Shown piece after piece: positions 36,601 through 43,505 of a DNA stretch of 43,505 nucleotides (positions within the stretch are counted from its first letter, which is position 1; each line of letters begins with the position of its first letter). Under the pieces are notes generated by a model. The model made no database searches, had not been told where the DNA came from, and worked only from the letters and a program-made list of their open reading frames with translations. Source of the stretch: Bacteroidia bacterium (GTDB taxonomy: Bacteria; Bacteroidota; Bacteroidia; Bacteroidales; Azobacteroidaceae). The position numbers and the translations under genes were made by a program. The stretch spans positions 1 to 43,505 of the forward strand of contig BNWW01000013.1 in NCBI GenBank assembly GCA_025999115.1, in the 5' to 3' direction.

Positions 36601-36695
36601 AAAGCAATGTTATTGATTTGCCGGTAAATGTCAATTCCGGTGTTTATCTCTTGAAAGTGAATGGAATAGAAACGGTTAAATTAATCGTTAAGTAG
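33651..36695 (+). CDS. Secreted T9SS cargo protein with beta-propeller-like and jelly-roll domains
   Basis: About 1014 residues from the ATG at 33651, which gives a clean signal peptide (MNKLFSTLLLVLTTFSVQAQ). Residues about 30-370 contain repeats of the type SISSDGNYVVG / VSGNGKVMGG / ISQNGRYAVF, like HAF-type propeller repeats. A fibronectin-III-like segment (about 390-470) follows, then a choice-of-anchor/cleaved-adhesin-like jelly roll starting FPFFDDFSDYQPGGP. The last about 80 residues (LKVYPNHIRKGETLRVEAPQ to the C-terminus KLIVK) are a type A T9SS sorting domain. The binding target is unknown. Confidence 0.82.
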   Translation: MNKLFSTLLLVLTTFSVQAQPFFIMESNREMDPTSISSDGNYVVGKVGLGTVLTGRNSFVWTKAGGLQEWDIDKINADSLGSCARGVSLNGRVVGVSPDPNTVVSDGIDPPTFFPYITGAFRDINAGEWTILPLPAQQPYYGLSNRANAVTDNGNIIVGGFSAGGLGQRWSAGYWDVSDPAHPVKRELLANTAGNDSELLAVSGNGKVMGGHENGNSRLWIYNENNSQYEKTPVTGSGGGEITAISQNGRYAVFADVEKGFRAVIYDIQKSLLINFDNNPLTGASGYSTPLGVSNDGIVVGYWGRAAVGPLQGSSETRRAFIYTKTLGMIELDTLLTDLGIDYQGVKLLAATGISADGRKIIGYGKKENKQVAFYVEIPEIATNWLPVQQERIESPAYGQIRLTWAKPETSGDATLVGYAVYAEDIRLTEITDPETLSYSIENVEDGTYHYTIRAIYQQEEDRIASIAGKILNITIGRKPFPFFDDFSDYQPGGPVLEVMEILEEIPLSTGYWDVSNNTVAFSNTWKASEFGYAHWCARFVTPGGSNYSESLTSPYFSTVGVEKVFLSFNIMVPAGTANDKVSVEIFDGSQWSPVEDILATGNNKWIYKTYDVSSLANKENVRFRFRAQGTSGTLQWIVDNVEFADSNHRMNTNPPLTISAREVPEEGTVHVNWSNPEGFVDLRYMWDDQVYQGAIANNQYPFIAANMYPAEDLKDYDGYYLTSISFWRTTNPNFSNLPAPSFRWFAAVGDERIVDEPVSDPQLKWNTVQLEHPVQIDVTKPLYYGVEVETCDLRDWPVGSATFYSTDTNGGKDMIVADGRGNIYSETNGLTWRTLKQDNPDMAFDLFSIRAVLAKDPEKTPQKNIRGYQLFRNDVAVYDQLFLGTSNLVTLNNYTDLNPLPAGQEACYSVRIYYTSQVWSENATACVTINSIPLTASENGLKVYPNHIRKGETLRVEAPQTSKSLQLQLFDLSGKKVQEVKIQSNVIDLPVNVNSGVYLLKVNGIETVKLIVK

Positions 36696-36715
36696 TAATG
36701 AAAAAATAAAGAAAA

Positions 36716-39109
36716 ATGAAAATAGATAGAATATTATATTTTTTGTCGATTGTTTTATTTATATCGAATATCAGCGAAATAGCTGCAGTTCCTGCGAATC
36801 CGAATCCCATTACGATGGAGCAGCCCGACGGAACAATCATCACTTATTTTATCCGGGGCGACGAAAAAGTGCATTGGATGCAATCGGCCGACGGTTACAC
36901 TTTGTTGCGTAACGACCGGCAATTTGTAGTGTACGCTACTCACGATGCAGCCGGTGATTTAGTTCCTTCACAACATATCTATCGTCCCGAATTGTTGCGT
37001 TCGGCTTCGGAAAAAAGTTTTCTTTCCACACTGCCGAAAAACTTATTATTCAGCGAACAACAAGTTCAAACTAAATTGCTTCCTTGGAATACATCAACCG
37101 GGATTCTTCGTAGCGATACCGGTGCGGAAATCCGGAAAGCGCCGGTCTTAGGCGCCAAAAAAGCGCTTTGCGTATTGGTCAATTTTACGGATAAAAAAAC
37201 AGGTTATTCCATTCAAAATTTCGACCAACTATTGAATGGCGCCACCAATAGCGTAAAAGATTTTTATCGTGAAAATTCTTATGGAAAAATGGATTTAACC
37301 GTAGATATCATAGGCCCTTATGAAATGTCGAATACCGCCGAATATTATGGTTCCCTTGAAAGCCGCTGGTCGGGATTCGCAAAATCAGTTATTCAACAGG
37401 CAGATGCCGATCCGAATGTAGATTTATCGGAATATGCAATCAATGGTAAAATAGAAACGTTTCATATCATTTTTGCCGGTTATGGCGATGAGTCGATTGA
37501 TAATGGTAAACAAATTTGGTCGCATAAAAGCCAATTTTCTTCGTTTACCTTGCCGAACAGCAAAGTAAAGGCATCCGTATATTCCTGTTCGCCGGAATTA
37601 TCAGGTAGTTCGGGCAATAAGCTTACCAATATCGGTGTTATTTGCCATGAACTCTGCCACGTGTTCGGAGCCGATGATTTTTACGACATTGATTATAATG
37701 AATCGGGCAATGGAAGTTTTCCTGCAACCGGCCGTTGGGATTTGATGGCCGACGGCAGCTGGAATGGTAACGGCACTCGCCGCGATGGATCCCGGCCTGC
37801 ACATATCAATATGTTCCAAAAAATATTGTATGGATGGGTAGCACCCGATACTTTACAAACACCTTTGAGTGTAACGGATATGCCGAATGCGGAACAAAAT
37901 CCGGTGGCTTATATCATCAAACCATACGCCAACAACGAAATGTATGTTTTGGAAAACCGCCAAAAAACCGGATATGACTCGGATATTCCGGGAAATGGAT
38001 TGATTATTTATCATATTCATGATTCGGCGGCCAACGGTGTAATTGATAATACAAGACATCCGCAACGGGCGTATGTGGTTTGTGCATCTGCTACTACTGC
38101 CATTCCTACTTCTGGAGCAACTCCTGCTTCAACTGTTGCATCTTACGGATCGGTCAATTCGGCAAACGCGCCTTTCGCAAGTAATACTGTCCGTAACGAA
38201 TTTTCAGGCTCCTCCACGCCGCGAATGTTTCGATGGAACGGCACGGCGGGCATTACCGTTACCGACAAGCCGCTTACGGAAATCACGCAACAAAGCGGTC
38301 TGATTGCTTTCAATTTCAACTGTTTACCGGTTACGAATATTTCAGCTACGGTCGATGATACACAAATTCATTTATCGTGGACTGCACCGGCTAATTCGTC
38401 CGAATCGGTCGTTTATCAATACAATATTTATGTGAATAATGTTTTGGCTGCCGAAAATATTTCGGCAACTACTTGGGATTATCAACCCGAAACGGTAAGA
38501 CTAAGCTATAAATTTGCTATTCAAGCACATAGTGGCGAATGTTCAGCTAAAATTACGGAAAAAGAAATCCCTTTCCATCCCGCATTGACGTTCGATTTCC
38601 AAGAGGCGGACGGCATTTTCCTAACCAATCAAGTTTACCCGGTTTCCGTGCAAACAATAGGAAACGGCGCTTTGGAAACCATTACTTACGATTGGTCTTT
38701 CTCCAACAATTTGGCGACAATTGAACCGGACGAAAACGAGGATGATTCGGTTATTACGCTCAAAACCGGTGCGGAAGAAGGTTCCGGCATCTTGAAAGTT
38801 GAAGTTCATTATTATACCTATCCCGTTTCGGTATTGGAAAAAGAAATTACTATTCAAAAGCCGGAAGCAATTACACTCGCGCAATTGCCTGATATTCAAA
38901 TCTATCCGAATCCGGTTCAAAATATTTTAAATCTGAAAGCCGAAACTCCGGTGGCCGTTTCCATTACCGACCTCAACGGACGGACGATTTACCGGAATGC
39001 GGAAATTACATCACTTTCCCTGCCGGTTCAATCTTGGGATAAAGGAGTTTATTTGATTCGTTTACAAACCGTTACGGAAATAAAAGTCATTAAATTGATT
39101 AAACAGTGA
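36716..39109 (+). CDS. Secreted M6-type metalloprotease with T9SS sorting domain
   Basis: A 797-residue secreted protease. The signal peptide is followed by a propeptide, then a zinc metalloprotease domain with the HExxH motif at His311-Glu312-Leu-Cys-His315 (VICHELCHVFGADDFYD), where the following Asp region fits the M6/immune-inhibitor-A pattern. The met-turn-like DLMADGSW follows. A fibronectin III domain (about 535-625), an Ig-like segment and a type A T9SS sorting domain (IQIYPNPVQNILNL to the end) follow. The gene starts 20 bases after the previous one, so the pair is probably co-transcribed. Confidence 0.9.
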   Translation: MKIDRILYFLSIVLFISNISEIAAVPANPNPITMEQPDGTIITYFIRGDEKVHWMQSADGYTLLRNDRQFVVYATHDAAGDLVPSQHIYRPELLRSASEKSFLSTLPKNLLFSEQQVQTKLLPWNTSTGILRSDTGAEIRKAPVLGAKKALCVLVNFTDKKTGYSIQNFDQLLNGATNSVKDFYRENSYGKMDLTVDIIGPYEMSNTAEYYGSLESRWSGFAKSVIQQADADPNVDLSEYAINGKIETFHIIFAGYGDESIDNGKQIWSHKSQFSSFTLPNSKVKASVYSCSPELSGSSGNKLTNIGVICHELCHVFGADDFYDIDYNESGNGSFPATGRWDLMADGSWNGNGTRRDGSRPAHINMFQKILYGWVAPDTLQTPLSVTDMPNAEQNPVAYIIKPYANNEMYVLENRQKTGYDSDIPGNGLIIYHIHDSAANGVIDNTRHPQRAYVVCASATTAIPTSGATPASTVASYGSVNSANAPFASNTVRNEFSGSSTPRMFRWNGTAGITVTDKPLTEITQQSGLIAFNFNCLPVTNISATVDDTQIHLSWTAPANSSESVVYQYNIYVNNVLAAENISATTWDYQPETVRLSYKFAIQAHSGECSAKITEKEIPFHPALTFDFQEADGIFLTNQVYPVSVQTIGNGALETITYDWSFSNNLATIEPDENEDDSVITLKTGAEEGSGILKVEVHYYTYPVSVLEKEITIQKPEAITLAQLPDIQIYPNPVQNILNLKAETPVAVSITDLNGRTIYRNAEITSLSLPVQSWDKGVYLIRLQTVTEIKVIKLIKQ

Positions 39110-39130
39110 CCTTTTTTGCCCCTTAGTTTG

Positions 39131-40264
39131 TTATGACGTAGATTTGTCGGTATCCACCCAACGTATCCGGAAATATTGTTGTACCGTATCAATCGAATAT
39201 ACCTTGCAAATAATTACATCCCCGTCGTTCAGTTTATCCAAATTGCGGGTTTTTACGCCTGTCGGAAATTTGGCCGTATAAAGATTGTCAATCAGATACG
39301 AAACGCCTTCTTCTTCCGGTTTATGGACGTGAACAGGGACTTCCTTGCCGATATAATCAATCATTTCGTCGGAACACCAATTGATTTCAAATAGCCATCC
39401 TTCGTCGATACATTTCACAATCAAACCGCGATGAGGCTTATAATCAATCACTTCGCAATTGACAACATCCCCGTTTTGCCATTGCCTTTTCAAGTGTTGC
39501 ATTTTACGCTTTTTTTCGGAATAGATGGTACGTGTTACCGGCATTTCGGCGCGATATTTACCTTCCACCATATAATAAGGTGCGGTGCCTTCGGCTTTGC
39601 AGACTTGCACCCAAACGGTTTGTCCGATATACGACGCAAAATCCACTTCTTCCATCGGTGCGAATAACAAACTGTGTTCGTCTTTTCCGGTGTATTTGAC
39701 TTTGATTTTTTCGCCTGCTTCAATCGTTAAGTCTACTGTTTTGGGGGCGGGCATATAGCCCGTCAAGGCGCCGAATTTCCAACGAAAATGCAATCCGATG
39801 TCCACCAATAAGCGGTCGTCGAATATTTCCAAAACGATGCCTTTGTATTCGGCGTTTTCCACCAATTCCGCTTCGTGAAGCGCGTGGACAGTGGCATCGA
39901 CATGAATCGAGAAATGCGGATTGGCGTCGCGGCTCGTTTCCACCACTTTACAACGGTAACGGCCGCCCATCGCCATAGGAATCACGTATTTCCAATAATG
40001 GGAATGGGGGTAATGCCAAGGCGTTAAATCGAAAGGCAGATGAGCAAATAAACCGTTGGCTTTGACGATTAAATCGGTATCCAAATATTTGTAAAAGCGG
40101 AAATGGACGGTTTGATTTTCCTTTTGAGCCGTTTCCAATTCTTGAAAAAGCATCTCATACACTTCTTCCCGGCTCATTTTGACTCTTTCAGGCGCTTCTA
40201 CTTCGACTAACAAGTCGGAATCGTCGCCCGTAAGATTTAATATTCTTTTAACAATATCAAGCAT
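39131..40264 (-). CDS. S1-like/OB-fold protein of unknown function
   Basis: A 377-residue cytoplasmic protein starting at the ATG whose complement is at 40262-40264 (MLDIVKRILNLTGDD). The open frame continues much further upstream, but that part is antisense to the transporter gene and I discard it. Several segments look like S1/OB-fold strands (YKGIVLEIFDDRLLVDIG, GDVVNCEVIDYKPHRGLIVK, GDVIICKVYSIDTVQQYFRI), which suggests RNA or nucleic acid binding. I do not recognise a named family. It converges with the M6 protease gene, 21 bases apart. Confidence 0.8.
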   Translation of the reverse strand: MLDIVKRILNLTGDDSDLLVEVEAPERVKMSREEVYEMLFQELETAQKENQTVHFRFYKYLDTDLIVKANGLFAHLPFDLTPWHYPHSHYWKYVIPMAMGGRYRCKVVETSRDANPHFSIHVDATVHALHEAELVENAEYKGIVLEIFDDRLLVDIGLHFRWKFGALTGYMPAPKTVDLTIEAGEKIKVKYTGKDEHSLLFAPMEEVDFASYIGQTVWVQVCKAEGTAPYYMVEGKYRAEMPVTRTIYSEKKRKMQHLKRQWQNGDVVNCEVIDYKPHRGLIVKCIDEGWLFEINWCSDEMIDYIGKEVPVHVHKPEEEGVSYLIDNLYTAKFPTGVKTRNLDKLNDGDVIICKVYSIDTVQQYFRIRWVDTDKSTS

Positions 40265-40317
40265 GAAAAATAATTTGAGAGCAAAGTTAATGCGTATTTT
40301 CGGTTCTTCCAAATGGA

Positions 40318-41109
40318 TTAACCCAAAGCCACATCCAAAATCATCATGATTAAAAATCCGGCCATGACCGATAAGGTGCCGGCATTGGAATGTTCGCCCA
40401 AATGTGCTTCGGGAATCAATTCTTCCACTACTACATATAGCATGGCGCCGGCGGCAAAAGCCAGCAACCAAGGCATTGCAGGAGCGATCCAAGCGGCAAT
40501 CAATACCATGAGCAAACCGAAAACGGGTTCCACTACGCCCGACAGACATCCCATAAAAAACGATTTCCGAACCGACATGCCTTCTTGTCGCAAAGGCAAA
40601 GAAATCGCCGCTCCTTCGGGAAAATTCTGAATGCCGATACCCAATGCTAAAGCAACGGCCGACGAATAAGATGCCCAGTCGCCGCCGTGTTGCGCCACCA
40701 AAGCGAACGACAGTCCCACCGCCATTCCCTCGGGAATATTGTGCAAGGTAACGGCCGAAACGAGTAGCGTGGTGCGTTTCATCGACGAAGAAAGCCCTTC
40801 CGTCGTGTTTGCGCCCGGATGCAAGTGCGGAATCAATTGATCCAGCAAATACAAAAACAAAACGCCGAGGACAAAACCGCCCGCCGCAGGCAACCAACCG
40901 ATATGTCCGGCCGCTTCCGATTCTTCGATCGAAGGCGCCAGAAGCCCGAAAACCGATGCGGAAATCATGATTCCGGCGGCAAAACCAAGAAATAAAGTCT
41001 GCATCAATCGACTGGTTTGTTTTCGGAAAAAGAAGACCATAGCGGCGCCTGCGCAAGTCATGAAAAAGATAAAGCCGGTTCCGCCGGCGACGGCTGTTAA
41101 TGCATTCAT
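40318..41109 (-). CDS. ZIP-family metal transporter (GufA/ZupT-like)
   Basis: A 263-residue membrane protein with eight predicted helices. The metal-site motifs are VTLHNIPEGMAVGLSFAL (helix 4) and IGIQNFPEGAAISLPL (helix 5), as in bacterial ZIP zinc/divalent metal transporters. The His-containing loop PHLHPG is also typical. The start ATG is at 41107-41109; a TTG at 41121 is less likely. It is divergent from nhaD and lies 53 bases upstream of the S1-like gene in the same direction. Confidence 0.9.
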   Translation of the reverse strand: MNALTAVAGGTGFIFFMTCAGAAMVFFFRKQTSRLMQTLFLGFAAGIMISASVFGLLAPSIEESEAAGHIGWLPAAGGFVLGVLFLYLLDQLIPHLHPGANTTEGLSSSMKRTTLLVSAVTLHNIPEGMAVGLSFALVAQHGGDWASYSSAVALALGIGIQNFPEGAAISLPLRQEGMSVRKSFFMGCLSGVVEPVFGLLMVLIAAWIAPAMPWLLAFAAGAMLYVVVEELIPEAHLGEHSNAGTLSVMAGFLIMMILDVALG

Positions 41110-41176
41110 TTTATTTAACAAATTTTTTATCGAATCGGCAAATGTACAATATTATTTTGGGATAAAAAACAAAAGG

Positions 41177-41220
41177 TAGGTTCGCTCTACCGGCATCCCG
41201 GCAGGGATGCATCACTCGGT
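41177..41220. repeat. Intergenic palindromic repeat between ZIP gene and nhaD
   Basis: GCATCCC (41193-41199) and GGGATGC (41204-41210) form a hairpin with the four-base loop GGCA, flanked by TTCGCTCTACC and CACTCGGTAGAAA. It resembles dispersed ATCCC/GGGAT repeats seen in other Bacteroidota genomes (from memory). It is distinct from families A to C. The remaining gap (41110-41382) shows only the promoter at 41340. Confidence 0.6.
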
Positions 41221-41339
41221 AGAAAATCTTAATGCCTTCATTGTTGTCAGAGGACGAAAGGCAAAGGCAAATTTTTCGTTTGTATTGGGGTTTTTACAAA
41301 ATTTTATATGTAAGCAATAAATCTACAAGAAAATTAGAC

Positions 41340-41347
41340 TACCTTTG
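41340..41347 (+). promoter_or_regulatory. -7 promoter box of nhaD
   Basis: TACCTTTG matches the Bacteroidota -7 consensus and is 35 bases before the nhaD ATG. No convincing -33 element. Confidence 0.5.
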
Positions 41348-41382
41348 CATCCGTTTTTTAACGAATAATTCTAAATTGTAAT

Positions 41383-42663
41383 ATGTTGTTTACTTTGATG
41401 ATTATCGCCTTCGTAATAGGCTATGCGTGTATTGCATTGGAGCATCCCCTGGGTATTAATAAATCGGCGACCGCCTTGCTTTTAGGAACCTTGATGTGGG
41501 TGTTGGGTGTGCAATATTTACCCGAAGCGCACGGGGAATTGGTCGAAAAATTGGGCGAAGTGGCCGAAATTCTGTTTTTCTTGTTAGGCGCTATGACGAT
41601 TGTGGAATTGGTGGATGTTCACGAAGGTTTTCGAATCATTACCGACAAAATCAGTACAACCAGAAAATCGAATTTGTTGTGGATTATCAGCCTGATTACC
41701 TTTTTCATGTCGGCCGTATTGGATAACTTGACGACGTCGATTGTGATGGTTGCTCTTTTACGCAAATTGATTGGCGATAAAACCGACCGGTGGATTTACG
41801 CGGGTATGGTGATTTTGGCGGCCAATGCGGGAGGTGCGTGGTCGCCCATCGGCGATGTTACAACAATTATGTTGTGGATTGCCGGAAAATTCGATTCGGT
41901 ACATATTATGTTGGTAACTTTTCTTCCGAGTTTGGTTTCGTTGTTGGTTCCGGTTATCCTGCTTTCGTTTACGATGAAAGGCAATGTGAGCCGTCCGGTG
42001 GTTTCGGAACAAAATACGCATCGTTATACCATCTCGAAAAATGAACGGACTTTGATTTTCATTTTGGGCGTAGGTGCGCTTTTGTTTGTGCCTGTGTTTA
42101 AGACGATTACACATTTGCCGCCGTATTTGGGAATGTTGGGCGGATTGGCCGTTCTTTGGATTATTACCGGATTTATGCACAAACGCCGTCCCCAAAGCGA
42201 TGCGGATTATTTGTCGGTAAACAATATTTTGAGCCGGGTGGATACGCCGAGTATTCTTTTCTTTTTGGGTATTTTGATGGCGGTCAATGCGTTGCAGGTT
42301 TGCGGACATTTGGCTTTACTTTCTACTTCCTTGGATCAAATTCCGTTAGCAGAGCCGAATAAATATTATTTGATTACGGTAATTATCGGTTTCCTTTCGT
42401 CGATTGTGGATAATGTACCTTTGGTAGCGGCTGCGATGGGAATGTATGATTTTCCGATGAACCATTATTTCTGGGAATTTTTGGCGTATGCCGCCGGAAC
42501 GGGTGGAAGTATCCTGATTATCGGTTCGGCCGCCGGGGTTGCCGTGATGGGTATGGAAAAAATTGATTTTATCTGGTATTTGAAAAAAATATCGTGGTTG
42601 GCTTTACTGGGCTATTTGGCGGGAGCGGCAACGTATTTCTTGCAACAATCAATATTCGGATGA
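41383..42663 (+). CDS. nhaD: NhaD-type sodium:proton antiporter
   Basis: A 426-residue inner-membrane protein with about 12 hydrophobic segments, of the ion transporter superfamily. The segments AVLDNLTTSIVMVALLRKLI and SSIVDNVPLVAAAMGMY contain the paired DN-T/DN-P motifs of NhaD proteins, and ANAGGAWSPIGDVTTIMLW and AAGTGGSILIIGSAAGVAVMG are also typical. It exports sodium or lithium in exchange for protons. Its stop overlaps the next start by 4 bases. Bases 42050-42176 recur inverted at the end of the window. Confidence 0.93.
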   Translation: MLFTLMIIAFVIGYACIALEHPLGINKSATALLLGTLMWVLGVQYLPEAHGELVEKLGEVAEILFFLLGAMTIVELVDVHEGFRIITDKISTTRKSNLLWIISLITFFMSAVLDNLTTSIVMVALLRKLIGDKTDRWIYAGMVILAANAGGAWSPIGDVTTIMLWIAGKFDSVHIMLVTFLPSLVSLLVPVILLSFTMKGNVSRPVVSEQNTHRYTISKNERTLIFILGVGALLFVPVFKTITHLPPYLGMLGGLAVLWIITGFMHKRRPQSDADYLSVNNILSRVDTPSILFFLGILMAVNALQVCGHLALLSTSLDQIPLAEPNKYYLITVIIGFLSSIVDNVPLVAAAMGMYDFPMNHYFWEFLAYAAGTGGSILIIGSAAGVAVMGMEKIDFIWYLKKISWLALLGYLAGAATYFLQQSIFG

Positions 42664-43379
42664 AAATCAAACAAATTATAGCTGCAATAGAAGATTTTGC
42701 TCCTTTACGGTGGCAGGAAGATTTCGACAATTCGGGTATTCAAGTCGGCGATATCCGGCAGGAAGCGAAAGGCGTGTTGTTGTGTTTGGATGTTACGGAG
42801 GCCGTTGTGGAAGAAGCGATCGTTTTGGAATGCAACTTGATTATTTCACATCATCCCTTGCTATTCAAACCTTTACGTACACTAACGGGACATACTTACA
42901 TCGAACGTTGTGTTGTTGCGGCTTGCAAAAATGATTTGGTCATTTATGCCGCTCATACTAATTTGGATAATGCCGTGGGCGGTGTCAATTACCGTTTGTC
43001 CGAAAAAATCGGATTACAAAATATTCGGATTTTAAAACCGGACAACGGACAGAATTACGGTTCGGGCGCTATCGGCGAATTGCCGGAAGCGATGGATGAA
43101 GCTGATTTTCTGGAAAAACTCAAAGTTGTTTTCGGCCTTGAAGGTTTGAGACATTCACCATATACAGGCAAAAAAATACGCAAAGTGGCGTTATGTGGTG
43201 GTAGCGGCGCGTTTTTGATTTCGGATGCCATTGCTGCCGGAGCCGATATTTTCCTGACCGGCGAAGCCCGCTACAATGATTATTATGATGTGGAAAACCG
43301 TATTTTGTTGGCTGTAAGGGGAATGCTGTTAATGGTTACGCAAGCGGTAGCATTCTCCGACCAAACTTGCGATGTATAA
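42660..43379 (+). CDS. NIF3-family dinuclear metal protein, 3' end chimeric
   Basis: The genuine part (42660 to about 43310, about 217 residues) is a NIF3/YbgI-family protein: NLIISHHPLLFKPLR and YAAHTNLDNAVGGVNYRLSE carry the metal-binding His and Asp residues, and ALCGGSGAFLISDAIAAGADIFLTGEARYNDYYD the later motifs. The expected C-terminal part (which would follow ENRILLA, with further metal ligands) is missing. From 43311 the sequence is an inverted copy of bases 36384-36460, so the last about 22 codons and the stop at 43377-43379 are not part of the real gene. The true gene presumably continues in the genome. The start overlaps the nhaD stop. Confidence 0.85.
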   Translation: MKIKQIIAAIEDFAPLRWQEDFDNSGIQVGDIRQEAKGVLLCLDVTEAVVEEAIVLECNLIISHHPLLFKPLRTLTGHTYIERCVVAACKNDLVIYAAHTNLDNAVGGVNYRLSEKIGLQNIRILKPDNGQNYGSGAIGELPEAMDEADFLEKLKVVFGLEGLRHSPYTGKKIRKVALCGGSGAFLISDAIAAGADIFLTGEARYNDYYDVENRILLAVRGMLLMVTQAVAFSDQTCDV

Positions 43380-43387
43380 TAAATCCG
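43311..43387 (-). other. Inverted copy of bases 36384-36460 (chimeric junction)
   Basis: These 77 bases are the exact reverse complement of a piece of the T9SS cargo gene at 36384-36460. They interrupt the NIF3 gene. The match stops at 43311 on the left (43310 differs) and at 43387 on the right. Confidence 0.93.
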
Positions 43388-43505
43388 GTAATAATCCAAA
43401 GAACGGCCAATCCGCCCAACATTCCCAAATACGGCGGCAAATGTGTAATCGTCTTAAACACAGGCACAAACAAAAGCGCACCTACGCCCAAAATGAAAAT
43501 CAAAG
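43379..43505 (-). other. Inverted copy of bases 42050-42176 (chimeric junction)
   Basis: These 127 bases, up to the window end, are the exact reverse complement of nhaD bases 42050-42176. The copy overlaps the previous inverted copy by 9 bases (ATAAATCCG, 43379-43387), which fit both sources, so the join is at a microhomology. Confidence 0.95.

Noticed and set aside
40265..41056. N-terminal extension of the S1-like protein to 641 residues
   Set aside because: This part is antisense-frame read-through of the ZIP gene on the same strand in another frame. The ZIP frame has clear helices and HNIPEG motifs, and the S1-like protein has a good ATG at 40264.
43379..43505. A minus-strand gene or second nhaD copy at the window end
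   Set aside because: It is an exact 127-base inverted copy of an internal nhaD piece joined at microhomology, without its own start or stop. It is best explained as a chimera.
1..43505. tRNA, rRNA, riboswitch or phage attachment sites
   Set aside because: I saw no cloverleaf, rRNA segment, known riboswitch core or integrase in the window. Short RNAs cannot be excluded by eye.

Overview
The window comes from a bacterium of the phylum Bacteroidota, most likely the order Bacteroidales or close to it. The evidence is the fused LpxC-FabZ protein, the block valS, lpxD, lpxC-fabZ, lpxA, miaA, promoter boxes of the TAnnTTTG type in place of a sigma70 -10 box, the lack of Shine-Dalgarno sites, and two secreted proteins with type IX secretion (T9SS) C-terminal sorting domains. 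The species cannot be named from the sequence.

Layout. Bases 1-7793 are housekeeping: valyl-tRNA synthetase, early lipid A synthesis (lpxD, lpxC-fabZ, lpxA), a small acidic pRiA4b-ORF3-like protein and miaA. Bases 7881-33561, all on the plus strand and mostly overlapping or nearly touching, form an aryl polyene / flexirubin-type pigment cluster. It holds a B12-binding radical SAM enzyme, a PaaK-like AMP ligase, a tyrosine ammonia-lyase, a ketoreductase, three Cys-containing ketosynthases (one fused to a second ketosynthase-like domain), one Cys-less ketosynthase (chain-length-factor type), two acyl carrier proteins, two divergent hotdog dehydratases, a thioesterase, a methyltransferase, three acyltransferase domains, a glycosyltransferase, a LolA-like carrier, an MMPL exporter, a small DMT-type membrane protein, several envelope proteins and a CrtI-like FAD oxidoreductase. 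A mazEF toxin-antitoxin pair sits inside it. Bases 33651-39109 encode two T9SS cargo proteins, one an M6-type metalloprotease. Bases 39131-41109 (minus strand) hold an S1-like protein and a ZIP metal transporter. Bases 41383-43310 hold nhaD and the start of a NIF3-family gene.

How the cluster probably works (inference from family knowledge): the ammonia-lyase makes p-coumarate from tyrosine, the AMP ligase loads it on an ACP, ketosynthase/CLF pairs, the ketoreductase and the dehydratases extend it as a conjugated polyene, methyltransferases decorate it, and the acyltransferase, LolA-like and MMPL proteins attach it to a lipid and move it to the outer membrane. No DarA or DarB (dialkylresorcinol formation) is visible, and both cluster borders are inside the window, so the local cluster looks like an aryl polyene system and not a complete flexirubin one.

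Two things stand out beyond the gene content. First, three families of short palindromic repeats are inserted in frame inside coding regions: three times in valS and repeatedly in the ketosynthase, glycosyltransferase and exporter genes. Second, the last 195 bases (43311-43505) are two consecutive inverted copies of sequence found elsewhere in this window (36384-36460 and 42050-42176), joined at a 9-base microhomology. This looks like an amplification or assembly chimera and makes the 3' end of the NIF3 gene unreliable.
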